This document shows positions 20,917-32,814 of a DNA stretch of 64,000 nt, piece after piece. The stretch spans positions 35,983,608 to 36,047,607 of the forward strand of contig NC_063452.1 in the NCBI RefSeq assembly GCF_020379485.1, read 5' to 3'. The translations under genes and the position numbers were made by a program. The notes beneath the pieces were generated by a model. That model saw only the letters and a program-made list of their open reading frames with translations, did not search any database and was not told where the DNA came from. Position 1 is the stretch's first letter. The number at the start of each line of letters is the position of its first letter. This DNA comes from Brassica napus. Its lineage: Eukaryota; Streptophyta; Magnoliopsida; Brassicales; Brassicaceae.

Positions 20917-21702
20917 ACAACACACAATATAAAAGTACTATATAATAAAAAATATATAAATTACATATATAATAAAACAACACACATACACAAAAAAAAA
21001 TTAGAAAGTTATATACATATAAAGTACCTAATTACTCAAGCTTTGTTTCCGTAATTTAAATTTTCATTTACATATATAATGTATTTTTATTTTGTGTGAG
21101 CTTTATTTAATGTATTCTCTATTGTATGAACTTATTTTAATGTTATGTAGTATTTATCATATTTTATTTTTTTTGGTGTACTTAAGTTATTATAAATTAA
21201 GCTTAATATATATATTTTTTTCAAAATAAATAATTACAAAGACCAAAATAAAAATATAAGATAGTTTTGAGATTCGGAATAGTGAAACCTCAAATTTGTG
21301 GTTTCGCTTTTCAGAACCTCAAAATTTAAGGATTTGAGGTTGGGTTGGAATGGAGCAAAATTTCAAAATCTGAAGATTTGAGGTTCGATTGGAGATGCTC
21401 TTAGTAGATTTTAAGGTTATTTGATAGATTTTTTTTTGAAATTTTAAGATTTACAAACTATTAAATTATAAAATATTAAACATACCATACATGAATAGAT
21501 CCAAATTGTTATACATGAAACTGCATATCTAACTGAGAAGAGAACTTAATGACACTTAGTAGAATCTTTATTTATCGTTTATAATATAAACTAAAATTGA
21601 ATTAAAACTTATAAAAACGTATATTTATAATCATGTATAAGAATATTATGACGCTTAATTCCGTTTATTCATTTATCATAAATATAAATTATAAAATTAT
21701 TT
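20917..21702. other. AT-rich intergenic DNA
   Basis: No gene seen. A G/T-rich segment at 21265-21415 with repeated 'TTTGAGGTT' and 'GGAGATGCTCTTAG' looks like one end of a small nonautonomous DNA transposon, but I could not pair it with another end. Confidence 0.4.
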
Positions 21703-21717
21703 AAAGTTTATAAACAA

Positions 21718-22706
21718 AGAGATGCCCTTTGCTTTCCCAAAAGTGAAGGGGGTTTGGGGCTTCGGAGCATCTCATCATGGAATGAAATTTTCAGCTTGAA
21801 GCTTATTTGGTTCTTATTCTTCCGATCTGACTCTCTTTGGGTGGCTTGGTGTCTCCAAAAGTATATCTCTAAAGGATCTTTCTGGTCTTTAAACGAAAAG
21901 AACTACTCTATCTCATGGACCTTCCGGCGCCTTCTTAAGTACCGAACCATGGTCCTTCCCTTCCTCCGCGTCACAGCAAGACGCTGCCTCTTGGGTTATT
22001 GGCTCATCCTCTCACTCCCGCTTTTCATCAAAGCTTATGTGGAATGTCATTCGGCCTCGACAACAGTCGCTCATTAGAGCTAATATTGTCTGGCACACTG
22101 CAATAATTCCCAGGCACTCAACTAATGCTTGGTTGTTCCTTCTCAACAGAAATCCGACTTTAATGAGAGTCAAGTCTTAGAATTCTGGTACTAAAACTAC
22201 TTGTTTGTTGTGTGGTCTTCTTGATGAGAGTAGAGATCACTTGTTTTTTCACTGCATTTACTCTTGGACCTGCTGGAGTAATTGTGTGCTTAAGCTGGGA
22301 TTTGTTATGGTTCCAAGAAATTGGGATAAGGTGATTTACTGGCTTTTTCATTGCCTAAGAGATCCCCTGGTGATATGGCTATTTATCAGGTTTGGGCTGC
22401 CGTTCTGTTTGAGGTTTGGAAGGAATGCAATAGACGTTCCCGTGATGGTACCACCCTTCTAGAGGTCGTCTTGATTCGCAATATGCGCATGGTTAAAGAT
22501 AAGGATATTGCTCTTTTCAATAAGGCCACTCGCTTGGTGCTGACCTTAGTTTTGGCTCTCCAACTATTCTCTGATGTAGAGTTTGTAAGTCTCTTGTAGC
22601 TTTTTTCTTCCTTTTCTTCGGTATAAGGCCTCTTTCCTTCTCTTAGTTTGTGATCAAACTTTATTTTTCTTATTTCATATGAAAGCTTTTTATAAAAATA
22701 AAATAA
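21718..22706 (+). mobile_element. 5'-truncated LINE (L1-type) with target-site duplication
   Basis: The 15-bp sequence AAAGTTTATAAACAA flanks it at 21703-21717 and 22707-22721. The 989-bp body encodes, with frame breaks, the C-terminal part of a plant LINE polyprotein: 'GLRSISSWNEIFSLKLIWFL' near 21754, then the RT zinc-binding region ('CLLCGLLDESRDHLFFHC', about 22200-22260) and 'VWAAVLFEVWKECNRRSRDG' (about 22390). It ends in a short A-rich tail (ATAAAAATAAAATAAA). All features fit target-primed reverse transcription with 5' truncation. Confidence 0.85.
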
Positions 22707-22721
22707 AAAGTTTATAAACAA

Positions 22722-23030
22722 CAAAATCAAATATTTAATAATTATTATGATTTGATTATTTTGTAAATATTTATATTTTTGAATGGCAGAATCACCAAGT
22801 ACAGATGAAATATAAACCTGTTAATCGAATTGTGAGAATGTAATGTTACCTCTTAGGGTGACCAGATTTAGAAAAAAAAAAAAAAGACTTTCCAATGGGA
22901 AATTCGAGTTCTTATAGCTATTTTCATTCTTACTAATCGTTTATACATTAGAAACTTTGGTGTCACAGGAGGGGAGTCACATGAACAGACGAGTGAAGGC
23001 GACAAACTAAAAAACAAAGTATAGTTTTAG
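22722..23030 (-). other. 3' flank of the C2/GRAM gene
   Basis: AT-rich, with no ORF. On the minus strand this is the 3' untranslated region and terminator area of the gene ending at 23031. An A-run lies at 22873-22886. No single polyadenylation signal could be chosen with confidence. Confidence 0.4.
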
Positions 23031-26000
23031 TCAAAGAAGTGTCAAAGACGAATTTGCAACAGATTCTTTCTGGAACAAATCAAATATAACCTTCAATCGA
23101 TTCCTGAACTTCTCCATTATACTTTTGCTTATCCTCTGTTCAAACTTTATTGGTTTCAGCCACCGGATCCTCAAGTAGACCTCACACTTGCTTGTTTTAC
23201 AATCAACTCCTGCTTTTTTCACTTCATACCTTAGATGAACCTATATTCATTATCAGAGTCATTTACTAATAGGCTATGAAGTGAGACTTGTTATAAAAAC
23301 CAGAGGAAGAAGAAGAAGAAGTGTTACGCGAAAATTGTCTCCAAATGGAACATCATGAAGAGCTACAATGTCATTTAAGATCCAGCCTTCATCATTTGGA
23401 GCTGTAGATTTCTGTTGTGAGCAGGTAACTCCGCCCCCAAACACAGAGACAGTGTGATTGTATTTGTAAGAAACCCGTCTTTCGTAGATCCCCGGTTTTT
23501 TAGACTCCCATGTTGTGCTCGCGTAATTGAGACATCCAGATTTCTCCATGATCTTACGCTCCATTTCTCCTCCACCGAAGATCTTCATAACTAATTCTAC
23601 CTGTAACAAATGACCATATACTATGAATGGGTCAACACTGCATTGTTGCATGTACTCTACAAAAATGTATAAAACATGAAATAAAAGATAAAGGAATGAA
23701 AAAGATATACATCGCCAGGTAGATCACATGCGTACACCTTTGACATCTGTAACGGATCGGCATCTGAAACAACTGCAACATCTCCTGGCAAGAAGAAAGG
23801 ATCTGACACATCTGATTCTTCTTCTGCTATATGTGCTCTTTGATCAACACTTAACGTCCTCGTTTTCCACAAAGCCATGATTGTCCTGTCATTTTCATGT
23901 ATAATTAAAATAGCTACCAACTATGAACTTTTATCGCTGTCGGTTTGGTCAGGTTGTTAATCTTGCAAACCAAATTGCTTTGAATACCTGCTAGTCGCAT
24001 CAAATGAGACAAATGACTGGAAATAGAACCAAAGCCTTCCTTCCTCATCCTGAGATTTAGCCCCATGCTTTGCATCAAGACCTCGGTTCTTTTTCAGAAT
24101 AATGAGCAGCAAAGGGCTACCTAAGGAAGCAAGAGTTGGGGGGAGCACTTGGATGTCATCCATATCTTCCCAGAGAAAGTAAAACTTTGTCTTGTGTCCA
24201 AATATATTAGAATAGAACGCCACAATTCTAGCCGACAGAAAGAGCTTGCCCTGAAAGCATTGCATGTCTTAGATTCCATTAGCCAGCGTTTCTTAGATAA
24301 TCAGCCAAAACGAAATGACAATAAATCCAAACCTGCACAGGGAGTTTTCTCTTCAAGTAACATGTATATTCTTTGAGAAGAAACTCTTCATGGGGCAAAC
24401 CAAACAGTTTCTGGAAAGCGGAGTTCTTTTGTGGCGACCGAATGTTCAACTGTCAACACATAAAACAAGGGATCAGACATAAGAATTTTTCGAGCAACCA
24501 CATCGAATTGCAAAGACTGGCCATTTAATGATACTTCCCTACAGTAGATTAACGTGTTCACCTTCTTTCCGACTTCCTTTTCCACCTTGCTCAAGTAATC
24601 CTTCATTGTTTCAACACCGTTCTTGTTTTCCAGAAAAATTCTCAGCTGTAATTTTGATTGAGACGCTTGAGCATGATGACCAACTAAAGGAACACACAAG
24701 TCCGCAAGTTCATCCGCTGTGAGTTTCAGGAAATTTATCTCCGCATGCCCAAGGGAGACACCCTGGTCAAATGGACCATCGAAATCAAATACCTCAACAT
24801 CTAATACTGACGGTGGTTCCTCCATTGCATCAAATTCGATCACCTCTGCAAAAACCAAACCATGAATTATTTTAGTGGCATGGTGGCAATAAAATAAAAG
24901 GAAACAGAGTAGAAATTAAAGAGACGAAAGGAGATGCTGGAATTTCACTAAAACTGAAGAGGAATAGACAAGAGAAAACGTTTTTTTTTTTTTTTTTTTT
25001 TTTTTTTGACAAAAAAAAAAAAAAAAAAAATAGAAAAAGTTTTCCTACCATTCCACTGAGGATCCTGTGCTTGAAGTTTGACAGAGCTTGTTCTTGTTTT
25101 CCCATTGCAAGTGAAAACAACATAAGGATCAAAGAGCTCTGTTGCTTCCACCGAAGCCAAATTTGTGCCCTTAATTAGAGCTATTGTCAGAATCCATCCC
25201 TTACCATTAGCTTTGCCTCCTTGGTCTCTTCCTAAATTTTGAAAAGTAAAAAAAAAAAACTCTTAGGTAGTTGAACTTTTAAAGTAAATAAAAGTATTGA
25301 TATTATTTTAAGAGAGAAACTATAATTCACCTCGATGCAGTCTAGCTTGTATAAAGTGGACTGTCATCATATAAACACGCTCCAAAAGAAGAACTAGTGT
25401 CCCACTAGAAAACAGCTCCCCAAAACTATCAGGTAAATCAAGACCATAGAATTCAACTCCTTGGATTTTGCTGGGCTCACAGTGAAGCATATGTACCACA
25501 ACATACACAGACAACAGAACTGCACAGACGACAGAGGAACTCCAGAAGTATAGAAAAGCTGATTTCAAATCTGTCTTTTGCTCTGACTGCACTGTTGCTA
25601 TGACCTGCTCCTTGTCCAATACAACAGCCGGATCAAGAGTTTTGTAATTCTTAGCCAAGAGATCAGAAAATTGCTCAAAACTCTCTTTCAGCCCTTGCCT
25701 AGCACCTCCTTCAATCATACCTTTCATTATAGTACTTTGGCTGAATTGAATACCCCACGATATAATCAGCCGAGAAGATTCACCAACAGCGTTTGGCTCC
25801 GTTACAGGTTCAATCTTGTAAAGCAACTCTACTTTAAAGGTGTTTCCATAAGGAACATCTGGTGTACTTACACTTACAAAAACAGCAAACTGATTCCCAC
25901 TCGCTTTCCGGTAAACTTGACTCTCTGTAGCTTTTCCTGCTTTGACCAACTTTGTTGCAGGTCTCATGTATGTGACAAGCCGTGTTAGACGAGGAGTAAT

Positions 26001-27304
26001 ATCTTCCTGAATCATTGTCCAAGGCCCTTCCTGTACATCGGTTAAACTTTGAAGTTCAGCCAACTCTTTCCTAAACTGGGAATTGGGCGAGAAGAGAAAT
26101 TTGTTAAGATCAGAAGGTGAGACTAAATATTTCTGATCGACAAGAATTCCCCCAACAAGATTCTCAGGCATTTCTTCTATTTCTCCGTCGCTAGACTGCA
26201 TCAGATCAAGGCCTTCTTCAAAGCTAGTACAAGTAGTAGCAGCAGAGGAGCAAGATTTGTCTGTGGCGTCCTCATAATTTGAGGTTACACTATCTCCTGC
26301 TGGCTCATCGTTGAGTCTCTTAGAGATTTCCTCTTTCTTATGAAAAAGCTTGTCAATCTGGTTGACGAGATTCTTCATAATGTGCTTCCCATCATGGTGT
26401 TTACGCCGTTTCCCTTCTTTAGCAGATCCTTGGACTTCTTTAACAGCCTCCAAGGTCACATCCTGCTTATAAGGGAGAACTTTTTCATCAGAGGTACTTT
26501 CAGACTTCCCTTGCAAAGACATACTGAGAAGGATTTTCCCTGGAATACAAAGGAAAAAAAAACAGCTTATATCAGAAGATTTACATATGCACACACAGAT
26601 ACAGAGAGCCCAATGTCTATAAGGAAAGCTAGCAAACTCAAAGATTTGATGATTCAGGTATCTCTTTGTAATAGCAGAGAAAGCTTCTTGATAAACAGAG
26701 ACATTCTCCTAAACAAAGCAATTTATAATATCAACACATTCTCCTCATGTGTTCATAACAGCACTCAGAGAAACCTCAAGATGAAAATGATTATAAAACA
26801 CATTCTCAAGTATGATCCAAAGCCAACAGTAGACTCAAATTCTCACCGAGAAAACACATAATCTATAAGCATCATTCATGATTAATAAAACTAACTTTTG
26901 TACTCTAAATGGCTGCGCAAATCCAACAGGAGAATCAGATACTAACCACATTCGATGTTAACGAACTTGCCATCACTGGGCTTTTCAATGACGAACCACG
27001 TCGGCAACAGCGTCTGATTCTCTTCACCGGCGACGGAACAAAGCGGAATCCGAACTTTACCAATCAAACCCGTGGAGACATCAGACTGATGATGATGATC
27101 TTGGTCATGATGAAGAACAGATACAACAACATCGTCACCTTCATCAACAGCGCCAACTCTGAAAACGAATTCCTCATGCCAGATCGGATTGGAAGTACCT
27201 CTGGAAACTCTCGTCTTGGACTTGTGTTTCCCAACGTGAAGCACGACGGACGTCTCTTGAACAGGCAAATCCTTCGCTTGTAGGACGTACACGTAAAGCC
27301 TCAT
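23031..27304 (-). CDS. C2 and GRAM domain-containing protein (At5g50170-like)
   Basis: Nine exons in transcript order: 27304-26947, 26539-25331, 25231-25049, 24845-24562, 24449-24333, 24250-23988, 23885-23711, 23600-23328, 23240-23031. All introns are GT-AG and the sum is 3072 nt (1023 codons plus TGA). Domains: C2 (about 1-110), first VASt lipid-transfer-like domain (about 260-430), a membrane segment 'VVCAVLLSVYVVVHML' (about 470-485), second C2 ('LFDPYVVFTCNGKTRTSS', about 540-650), GRAM ('GKLFLSARIVAFYSN', about 690-810), second VASt (to the C terminus). The order and length match Arabidopsis At5g50170 (about 1027 residues). Members of this class are thought to bind lipids and calcium at membranes, perhaps at contact sites; the exact role is inferred. 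No frameshift or premature stop was seen. Confidence 0.93.
24981..25030. repeat. Inverted homopolymer T27/A20 in intron 3 of the C2/GRAM gene
   Basis: 27 T, then GAC, then 20 A. In the pre-mRNA (minus strand) this can form a near-perfect U:A hairpin with a 3-base loop, 18 bases downstream of the exon-3 donor. It may be an assembly or replication-slippage product. Confidence 0.85.
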
Positions 27305-27600
27305 CGTGGTTGATCAGAGGTAGGGAGAAGTTGAATGGAAGAGCGGAAGAAGAATAAGAGAGGGGAAGTTAAAACCCATAAAGGGAGGAGATGAAACGTG
27401 GGAGAGGAAGAGGGTGACACGGAAAGGAAAGTGATGATTGGGATTTTGGGATTATGGGTCGGTTTCAGAGATTCGGCAATTTTTGTTGGTCCGTCAGCAA
27501 GTTTTGCTTTTTTTTTTTTTTTTTTTTATATATTTTCTTTATTTCTTTGCTTTGTGTTCAATGCTTAGCCTAAAACCGTTTCAGCTTTAATGGAATTTGA
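27305..27600 (-). promoter_or_regulatory. Probable promoter and 5' leader of the C2/GRAM gene
   Basis: Directly upstream of the start codon on the minus strand. It is purine-rich as read on + (GGGAGAGGAAGAGGG), so the leader would be CT-rich, as is common in plant 5' UTRs. A TATATAA-like box is read on the minus strand at about 27528-27535, next to a run of about 21 T on the + strand. The start site is not determined. Confidence 0.4.
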
Positions 27601-29273
27601 GGAACACGTTTCTCAAGCAACATTGCACTTTTTTTCATTTCTTCAAGATTGTGCCTTTTAATTATATTGAATCGTGTGAACTTTGTGTTCTCAGATTTGT
27701 TTCCTTAACGAAAATATTATTAGGCTTTGTAAAAACTCTTGTTTTATGCTATGATTTTAGATGTGTCGTTAGAGTTTTGGCTTTCCAATTAAATTTGTTT
27801 CTAAGAAACTATTATTCTAACAATTTTTTTAGGAATATCTTACTAAATATGTAAAATATCTTTCTAAATTTTAGTTATATATTTCGAAAATAAGTATAAT
27901 ATATTCTTAAAATTGAAAAATATATTGACAAATATGTATAATATCTTTACAAATTTAGAAAAACTTTCATAAATGGTTATTTAAATATACATTCTTGAAT
28001 GTGAATTTAGGAATACATATTTAAAATATACGTATATTTAATAATATATTACTGCATATGTATAACATTTTAAAAAAAGTTTAGTATGACATTCTTAAAC
28101 TTTTTTTTGCTAAATTTTTTTTTAACCTGGTTGAATTTGGGGGAGTCAAAGTCCGCGAATGGATTTTTTTCCCACGGCTTTCAAATGAATCCTAAAGCAT
28201 AGACACATATTCGCGTTAGATGATCAGAATAATATCACTTAGAGCATTTCTGATGTACACATCTATAATTTCCTTTAAAATAGAGATTTCTATTATAAAA
28301 GTGAAAATGCTCCAATGTATGCCTCTATAATAGAGTTTCTCTATTTTAGAAGAAAATATAGAAAAAAGTTACTTTTTACCTCTATATTTAAGGGTGAAAA
28401 TAGGATATCTCTATATTTTCTCCTAAAAATAGAAGAACTCTATTATAGAGGTATACATTGGAGCATTTTCACCTCTATAATAGAGTTTCTCTATTTTAAG
28501 GAAAAATATAGAGATAGAAAGAGAGGTGGGTTGGAGATGATATTAGTTTTATGTAGCAGGGTGATAGCGCGTGAAATGTGTTTGCATCTCAAGCCGTCCA
28601 CTACCACCCAACCACAAGGTCCCGCTCGACATTCTTAAACTTGATATCTAAATTTTACAAAGATACTATGCATATTTAAATATGGATTTAAGTCAAGTTT
28701 ATCAAGAAATATTTTCCTAAGTATATACACACAAGTTACATTAAAAAAACTAATTTATATCGATATGAATCCATTTTTGAATTTTGGAAATTTAGTTTTT
28801 ATAAATTCACGAAGATATCCTGCATATCAATAAAGTCTCCCAAAATTTTCTTAAGAAAAAATAATTTCGAAAAAAGAAAATAATAGTAAAGAAAAGTTTT
28901 ATTTTTGAAACAAAAATTGAAAAATATATTCAAAAATAAATTTTGAAAAAGATTTATGTTTGATTTTAATATTTTGATGTTTAATATTTAATTATTTAAT
29001 AAATAACTAATTTTTATAAATGAGAATATAATTTTCATTTACTTCTTTAATGAAACTTAATTTCTTCAGTTTAATTTTGAGAACTATTTATGGAGCAAAA
29101 ACTAAAAATGAATTACTTAGAAAATTCAACTAAATAACCAGCAAATTTTTATTCTCATACTAGCCCACGAAAATTTAAGTCACCAAAATAAGTTTGGGCA
29201 TGAGTTTATTTTACTTCTGAAACAATCTTCTTTCTCAAATTAACTGTTCATAAGCTTTTTCACAACGAACTTT
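27601..29273. other. AT-rich intergenic region with a foldback element
   Basis: No gene. 27830-29270 is strongly AT-rich with scattered poly-A/T. A foldback sits at 28301-28472. The small frames here are of repeat or chance origin. Confidence 0.5.
28301..28472. repeat. Foldback (MITE-like) element
   Basis: Arms of about 60 bp, 28301-28360 and 28413-28472, are near-perfect reverse complements (GTGAAAATGCTCCAATGTAT at the left end, ATACATTGGAGCATTTTCAC at the right). Part of the arm recurs once more at 28472-28520. The central loop is AT-rich. Ends and target duplication are not fixed. Confidence 0.7.
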
Positions 29274-29468
29274 TAATAATGCTCAAATTACCCTAGAACA
29301 ACTTTACTATCTCAAATAATAGGTTCAGTTGTAGTAATTAAGGATCAAATCCATAAAGAACGAGGGAAAACAATAGACTTAAATCAAATATTGATTAAGC
29401 TGGACAATATATTTTAAAACAATAAATAAATCAGAACGAAGCAGACTAATTGGTTGGTTTGTTAACGA
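29274..29468 (-). repeat. Athila-like LTR remnant, left part, split by the Helitron
   Basis: Reads on the minus strand as the 3' end of an Athila-like LTR; compare GGTAATTTGAGCAT with the end of LTR copy 1, and 'GATCAAATCCATAAAGAACG' with the copy at 34431. Continues at 32557 after the Helitron. Confidence 0.6.
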
Positions 29469-29471
29469 TCT

Positions 29472-29645
29472 ATAATATAATGAGGCAGTTGCTTCATTCC
29501 TGAGCTGCCACGTCAGCAGGTAAGTGGGTCCCACTTTTAATAAATGTGAAAAAGTGTCATAATATAATGAGGCTGTTGCTTCATTCCTGAGCTGCCACGT
29601 CAGCAGGTAAGTGGGTCTCACTTTTAATAAATGTGAAAAAGTGTC
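29472..29645 (+). repeat. Duplicated Helitron 5' end (two 87-bp units)
   Basis: The terminal 87 bp, starting ATAATATAATGAGGC, is repeated in tandem from 29559 with only a few differences (GGCAGTT/GGCTGTT, GGTCCCAC/GGTCTCAC). The duplicated end includes the palindromic CTGCCACGTCAGCAGG. Confidence 0.9.
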
Positions 29646-32524
29646 AAGCATGTGGTTCGAACCCGAGTTATTGAGTAATAAACACCAACATTTATATCAC
29701 TAAACTAAAGGATACTTTGTACATTGATGGCCGAAACTAATATATATTTATGAAGGTCGGAAACCTTTGCTTCTTCGGTTTTCTCTGTGGGACTCACACT
29801 TAATTTTTTTTATCTAATGATTTAATAAATACTTTATAACTCACGTTTTGAAATGAGCTTCATTAAAAAAAGGTCCAATAGACTTCTTTGTTCTGTAAGT
29901 GTTCTCTTCAATAAAATTTTAGGGCTTTCGATTTTTCATCATCGGTTCATGACTCATCTAAGAAACACAGATTGGCTCTTTGAGTTCCATGAATCAGTTT
30001 ATCTTCTTTAGTCTCTACATCTCCCCATCTTTAATAAATTCATCATCGGTTCTTTTATTTTGCCTGATAAATCATGATTGTGTGGTTTTAATTTTCTTTG
30101 GTCATCCTTAGTTTGCACCCTTTGATCTAACCAAGAAGAAGAAGAAGACATTTGTCGTTCATGATGCCATCGAGGACTTAGTTGAGTCACACGGGAGGCA
30201 TACTATATGTTGCCTAATTGTTCAAGAAGAGTTTATGTGTTGTGAAACATATTTGTTTCTTTTCATCAGTTGCTTTGTTTAATCTTTTTTCCTGAAAATA
30301 ATGATGGCTTTGACAGTTCATTTACGGGAGCCAAGAAGTAAAAGAAGAAGAAGCTAGTGAGTGTTTGACATTTTCTGTCTTCCTGAGTTTTTTTTCCTAT
30401 TCAATAAACTTAGATTTTGAAGATTATGTACCTCACATTCTTTTTATTTTGATGGTTGTTAGGTTGAATGAAGATCATTGAATAAAGAAAAATGTCGATG
30501 TTCCAGAAGATTTGGAGGGTACTTTATATTTCTTTCTCTGATAATTCTAGCGACATAAATTTGAACCTTACAGAGGGTATATTGCAGAGCATCCTAATGA
30601 CGAGGAAGAGGTGGGGGAATTGATCTGCACCAGCAACGTTACCTGTGGGAGGGAAGTGACATGGGTTACTTATACGACGAGGTAAGCATATCAAGATTAC
30701 CTTACTAGCAGAGTTCTTTTGCACAGCTATTGTCAATGGAATTAACACTTGAAATTGATGGTGCTATATTTCATGTTCCAAATGCTAACGCAAGCTTCAA
30801 TGTTGATTCTCAGCTTTAACATGCCAAAATCACAATGCAGTGGATGTTGTAAGGTAATTCAGTAGGTACACATGTTCAGTTGAAAAAAATTCTAAACTGT
30901 ATTTATGCATCAAAATTATCATCCGTAACATAATAATGTGTTTTTTCTGTGCTAGGAACCATTTGTAAATAAATGTCTCGAATGTATATGACTGCTGAGT
31001 TTGTTGTTTTTGACAGTGAAATCACTAAGCTTGCAATGTGTCAGGACAGCAAAAGCATCTCAGCTGATGGTTAGCTTTACAATTTCGTTGGTTTCTTTTT
31101 CCTATTATGTTGGATGAATTATTTTAGCTAACAAATATCGCAACAGAGCGCTGGCAATAATTCTAATAGATTTATATATACATTTTGAATTGGAAGTTTG
31201 GTGAGAACAGGAACAAGCACTTCTATCACGTTATTGGACAGTTATACGTCATTTCAAGAGAATTGATTTCTTATATTTCTCATAATCAGTAAGATTTTAA
31301 CTGTTTTGTCTACTTTGCATTCATACTTCATTCTCCATCTAATTTCTCGGTGTTACTATATAATGATCAAGTCATTTTCTGCACAAATAGGTAAGCGGGG
31401 ATGTTACGTTGGGTGCTTGGTTTATTGGGCTTGGCTATACAAAGTCTGTTGTGACTCTAAAAATTTTACCTCATTTAACATTGATTCTGGTTCTTGGGAG
31501 AATTGCAGATTGTGAATGAAAGGCACAAACATGGAACATATGTGTAGCTGTGTTCGATTCGACATGTAGCGGTATCTGCAGATCCGCTGATCCCATTGTG
31601 GAGGTTAACATGCAATGTGTTGACCTGGAAATCATTATTTGGAAGCTACATTTTGAGGCCTTTCCTCAACATATAAATAGACCATAGACAGAGTTTAATA
31701 TTTATAATACTCAGTGATCATGGAGTCTGCAGAAAATAGTCCTTTTGCATGTTCTATATGGAACCAAGAGATATATCCTTTGTATGATGATTGTATTATG
31801 ATAGCTACTAACATAGGAGATGACTAGAGAAAGAGAAATGAGTATGAATCTCTTATATGGGTAGCTTTTGTAAACATATTTGGGTTTATTAACAGTTGTA
31901 ACATGCAATTATGTTTATAGTAAAGGAAACCCGTCGCAGCGTCAATAACAAATGCGCCTGTTTTTTGGTTGTTTGGGATTGAAATAGTTTATGGGTTTTC
32001 TAAATCAATATAATTGATTTGACTAAAGCTATCTTGGATGACAAAAAGAAGGATTGCAAGTTTATAACTTCTACTTTAGACTTTAATTTCAACTAAATTA
32101 TAATCAGTCTTTTATCCATATCATTTTAGTTATAAACGTAAGGATTTATTAGAATAAATAACAGTTTCAACAATATTTAATATGTGATTTAATAAACAAA
32201 AGAACACGTACCATTTTTAGGATTTAAAGAGATTGGAGACAATAGTTAATGAATAAGAAAAGAATACGAAGCAGATGATGAAAAATGATTCGAGCAAGTT
32301 AGTTGCAACACTGAGCTAAGCGAGATAAAAATATCAATCAATAAAGAATGAAAGAAGAATGAGCAGGGTTAAGTTATTACACAAGCCAAAACTAAGACAA
32401 ATCAAACAAAATAACGTAAAAACAAATGTAAACAATACAAGAGGAGAGGGTGAAGATAAAATGCATTGAAAAACTGAATGCTATATTAGTAAGCAAGAGG
32501 CAAAAAGAGATTAAATTGCAAAAA
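29646..32524 (+). other. Helitron body
   Basis: AT-rich, without a full gene. At about 30973-31068 it encodes a short segment containing 'TAEFVVFDSEITKLA', which resembles the C-terminal OB-fold region of plant RPA70-like proteins often carried by Helitrons. GT...AG-like borders surround some coding-like patches (30300-30700), suggesting a shattered captured gene. The parent is not identified with certainty. Confidence 0.45.
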
Positions 32525-32543
32525 CCCAGCGCCTTAGCGCGGG
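32525..32543 (+). terminator. Helitron 3' hairpin
   Basis: CCC-A-GCGC, loop CTTA, GCGC-GGG: a 7-bp stem with one bulged A, 9 bases before the terminal CTAG. This is the standard Helitron 3' structural signal. Confidence 0.85.
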
Positions 32544-32556
32544 TAACGATCCCTAG

Positions 32557-32810
32557 TATGAGAAATAGCTAGATTCAGGGTTCATGCAAACATGATTATA
32601 GTGATATAGAATGCATAAGATATGTATGTGATATTCTAGAACTTGAAGTCTAATGTATAGATATCTAGCTTTCGCATGCGAGTCTAATAAATTATCTAAG
32701 TCCAATGTTCTAGCTATCGCATGTGAACACGGAATGAGTGTCGATCGTTGCTACCTTTCTAGCATCGATCGACACTTCCTTAAACCAGTTTTATATTCAT
32801 ATTTGATAGG
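32557..32810 (-). repeat. Athila-like LTR remnant, right part
   Basis: Resumes the minus-strand LTR split by the Helitron. Compare the reverse complement of 32695-32770 with 1140-1215 in LTR copy 1 (TTCACATGCGA..., TCGATCGACAC). It is cut near 32800-32820 by a junction to Tat-type coding sequence; the rest of the LTR is missing. Confidence 0.55.
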
Positions 32811-32814
32811 TTCA

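Larger units (their letters stand above)
29469..32556 (+). mobile_element. Nonautonomous Helitron
   Basis: Starts TCTATAATATAATG and ends with a hairpin (32525-32543) followed 9 bases later by CTAG, inserted between A29468 and T32557, the A/T target rule for Helitrons. It lies inside an Athila-like LTR whose two halves resume on each side, giving clear boundaries. No Rep/helicase gene was found; 3088 bp of mostly noncoding filler with small captured fragments. Confidence 0.8.

Noticed and set aside
24149..24376. Plus-strand ORFs within 23000-27300
   Set aside because: They overlap exons of the minus-strand C2/GRAM gene, whose spliced frame is continuous and recognisable.
26909..27283. Plus-strand 124-codon ORF
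   Set aside because: It is the antisense shadow of exon 1 (first C2 domain) of the same gene.
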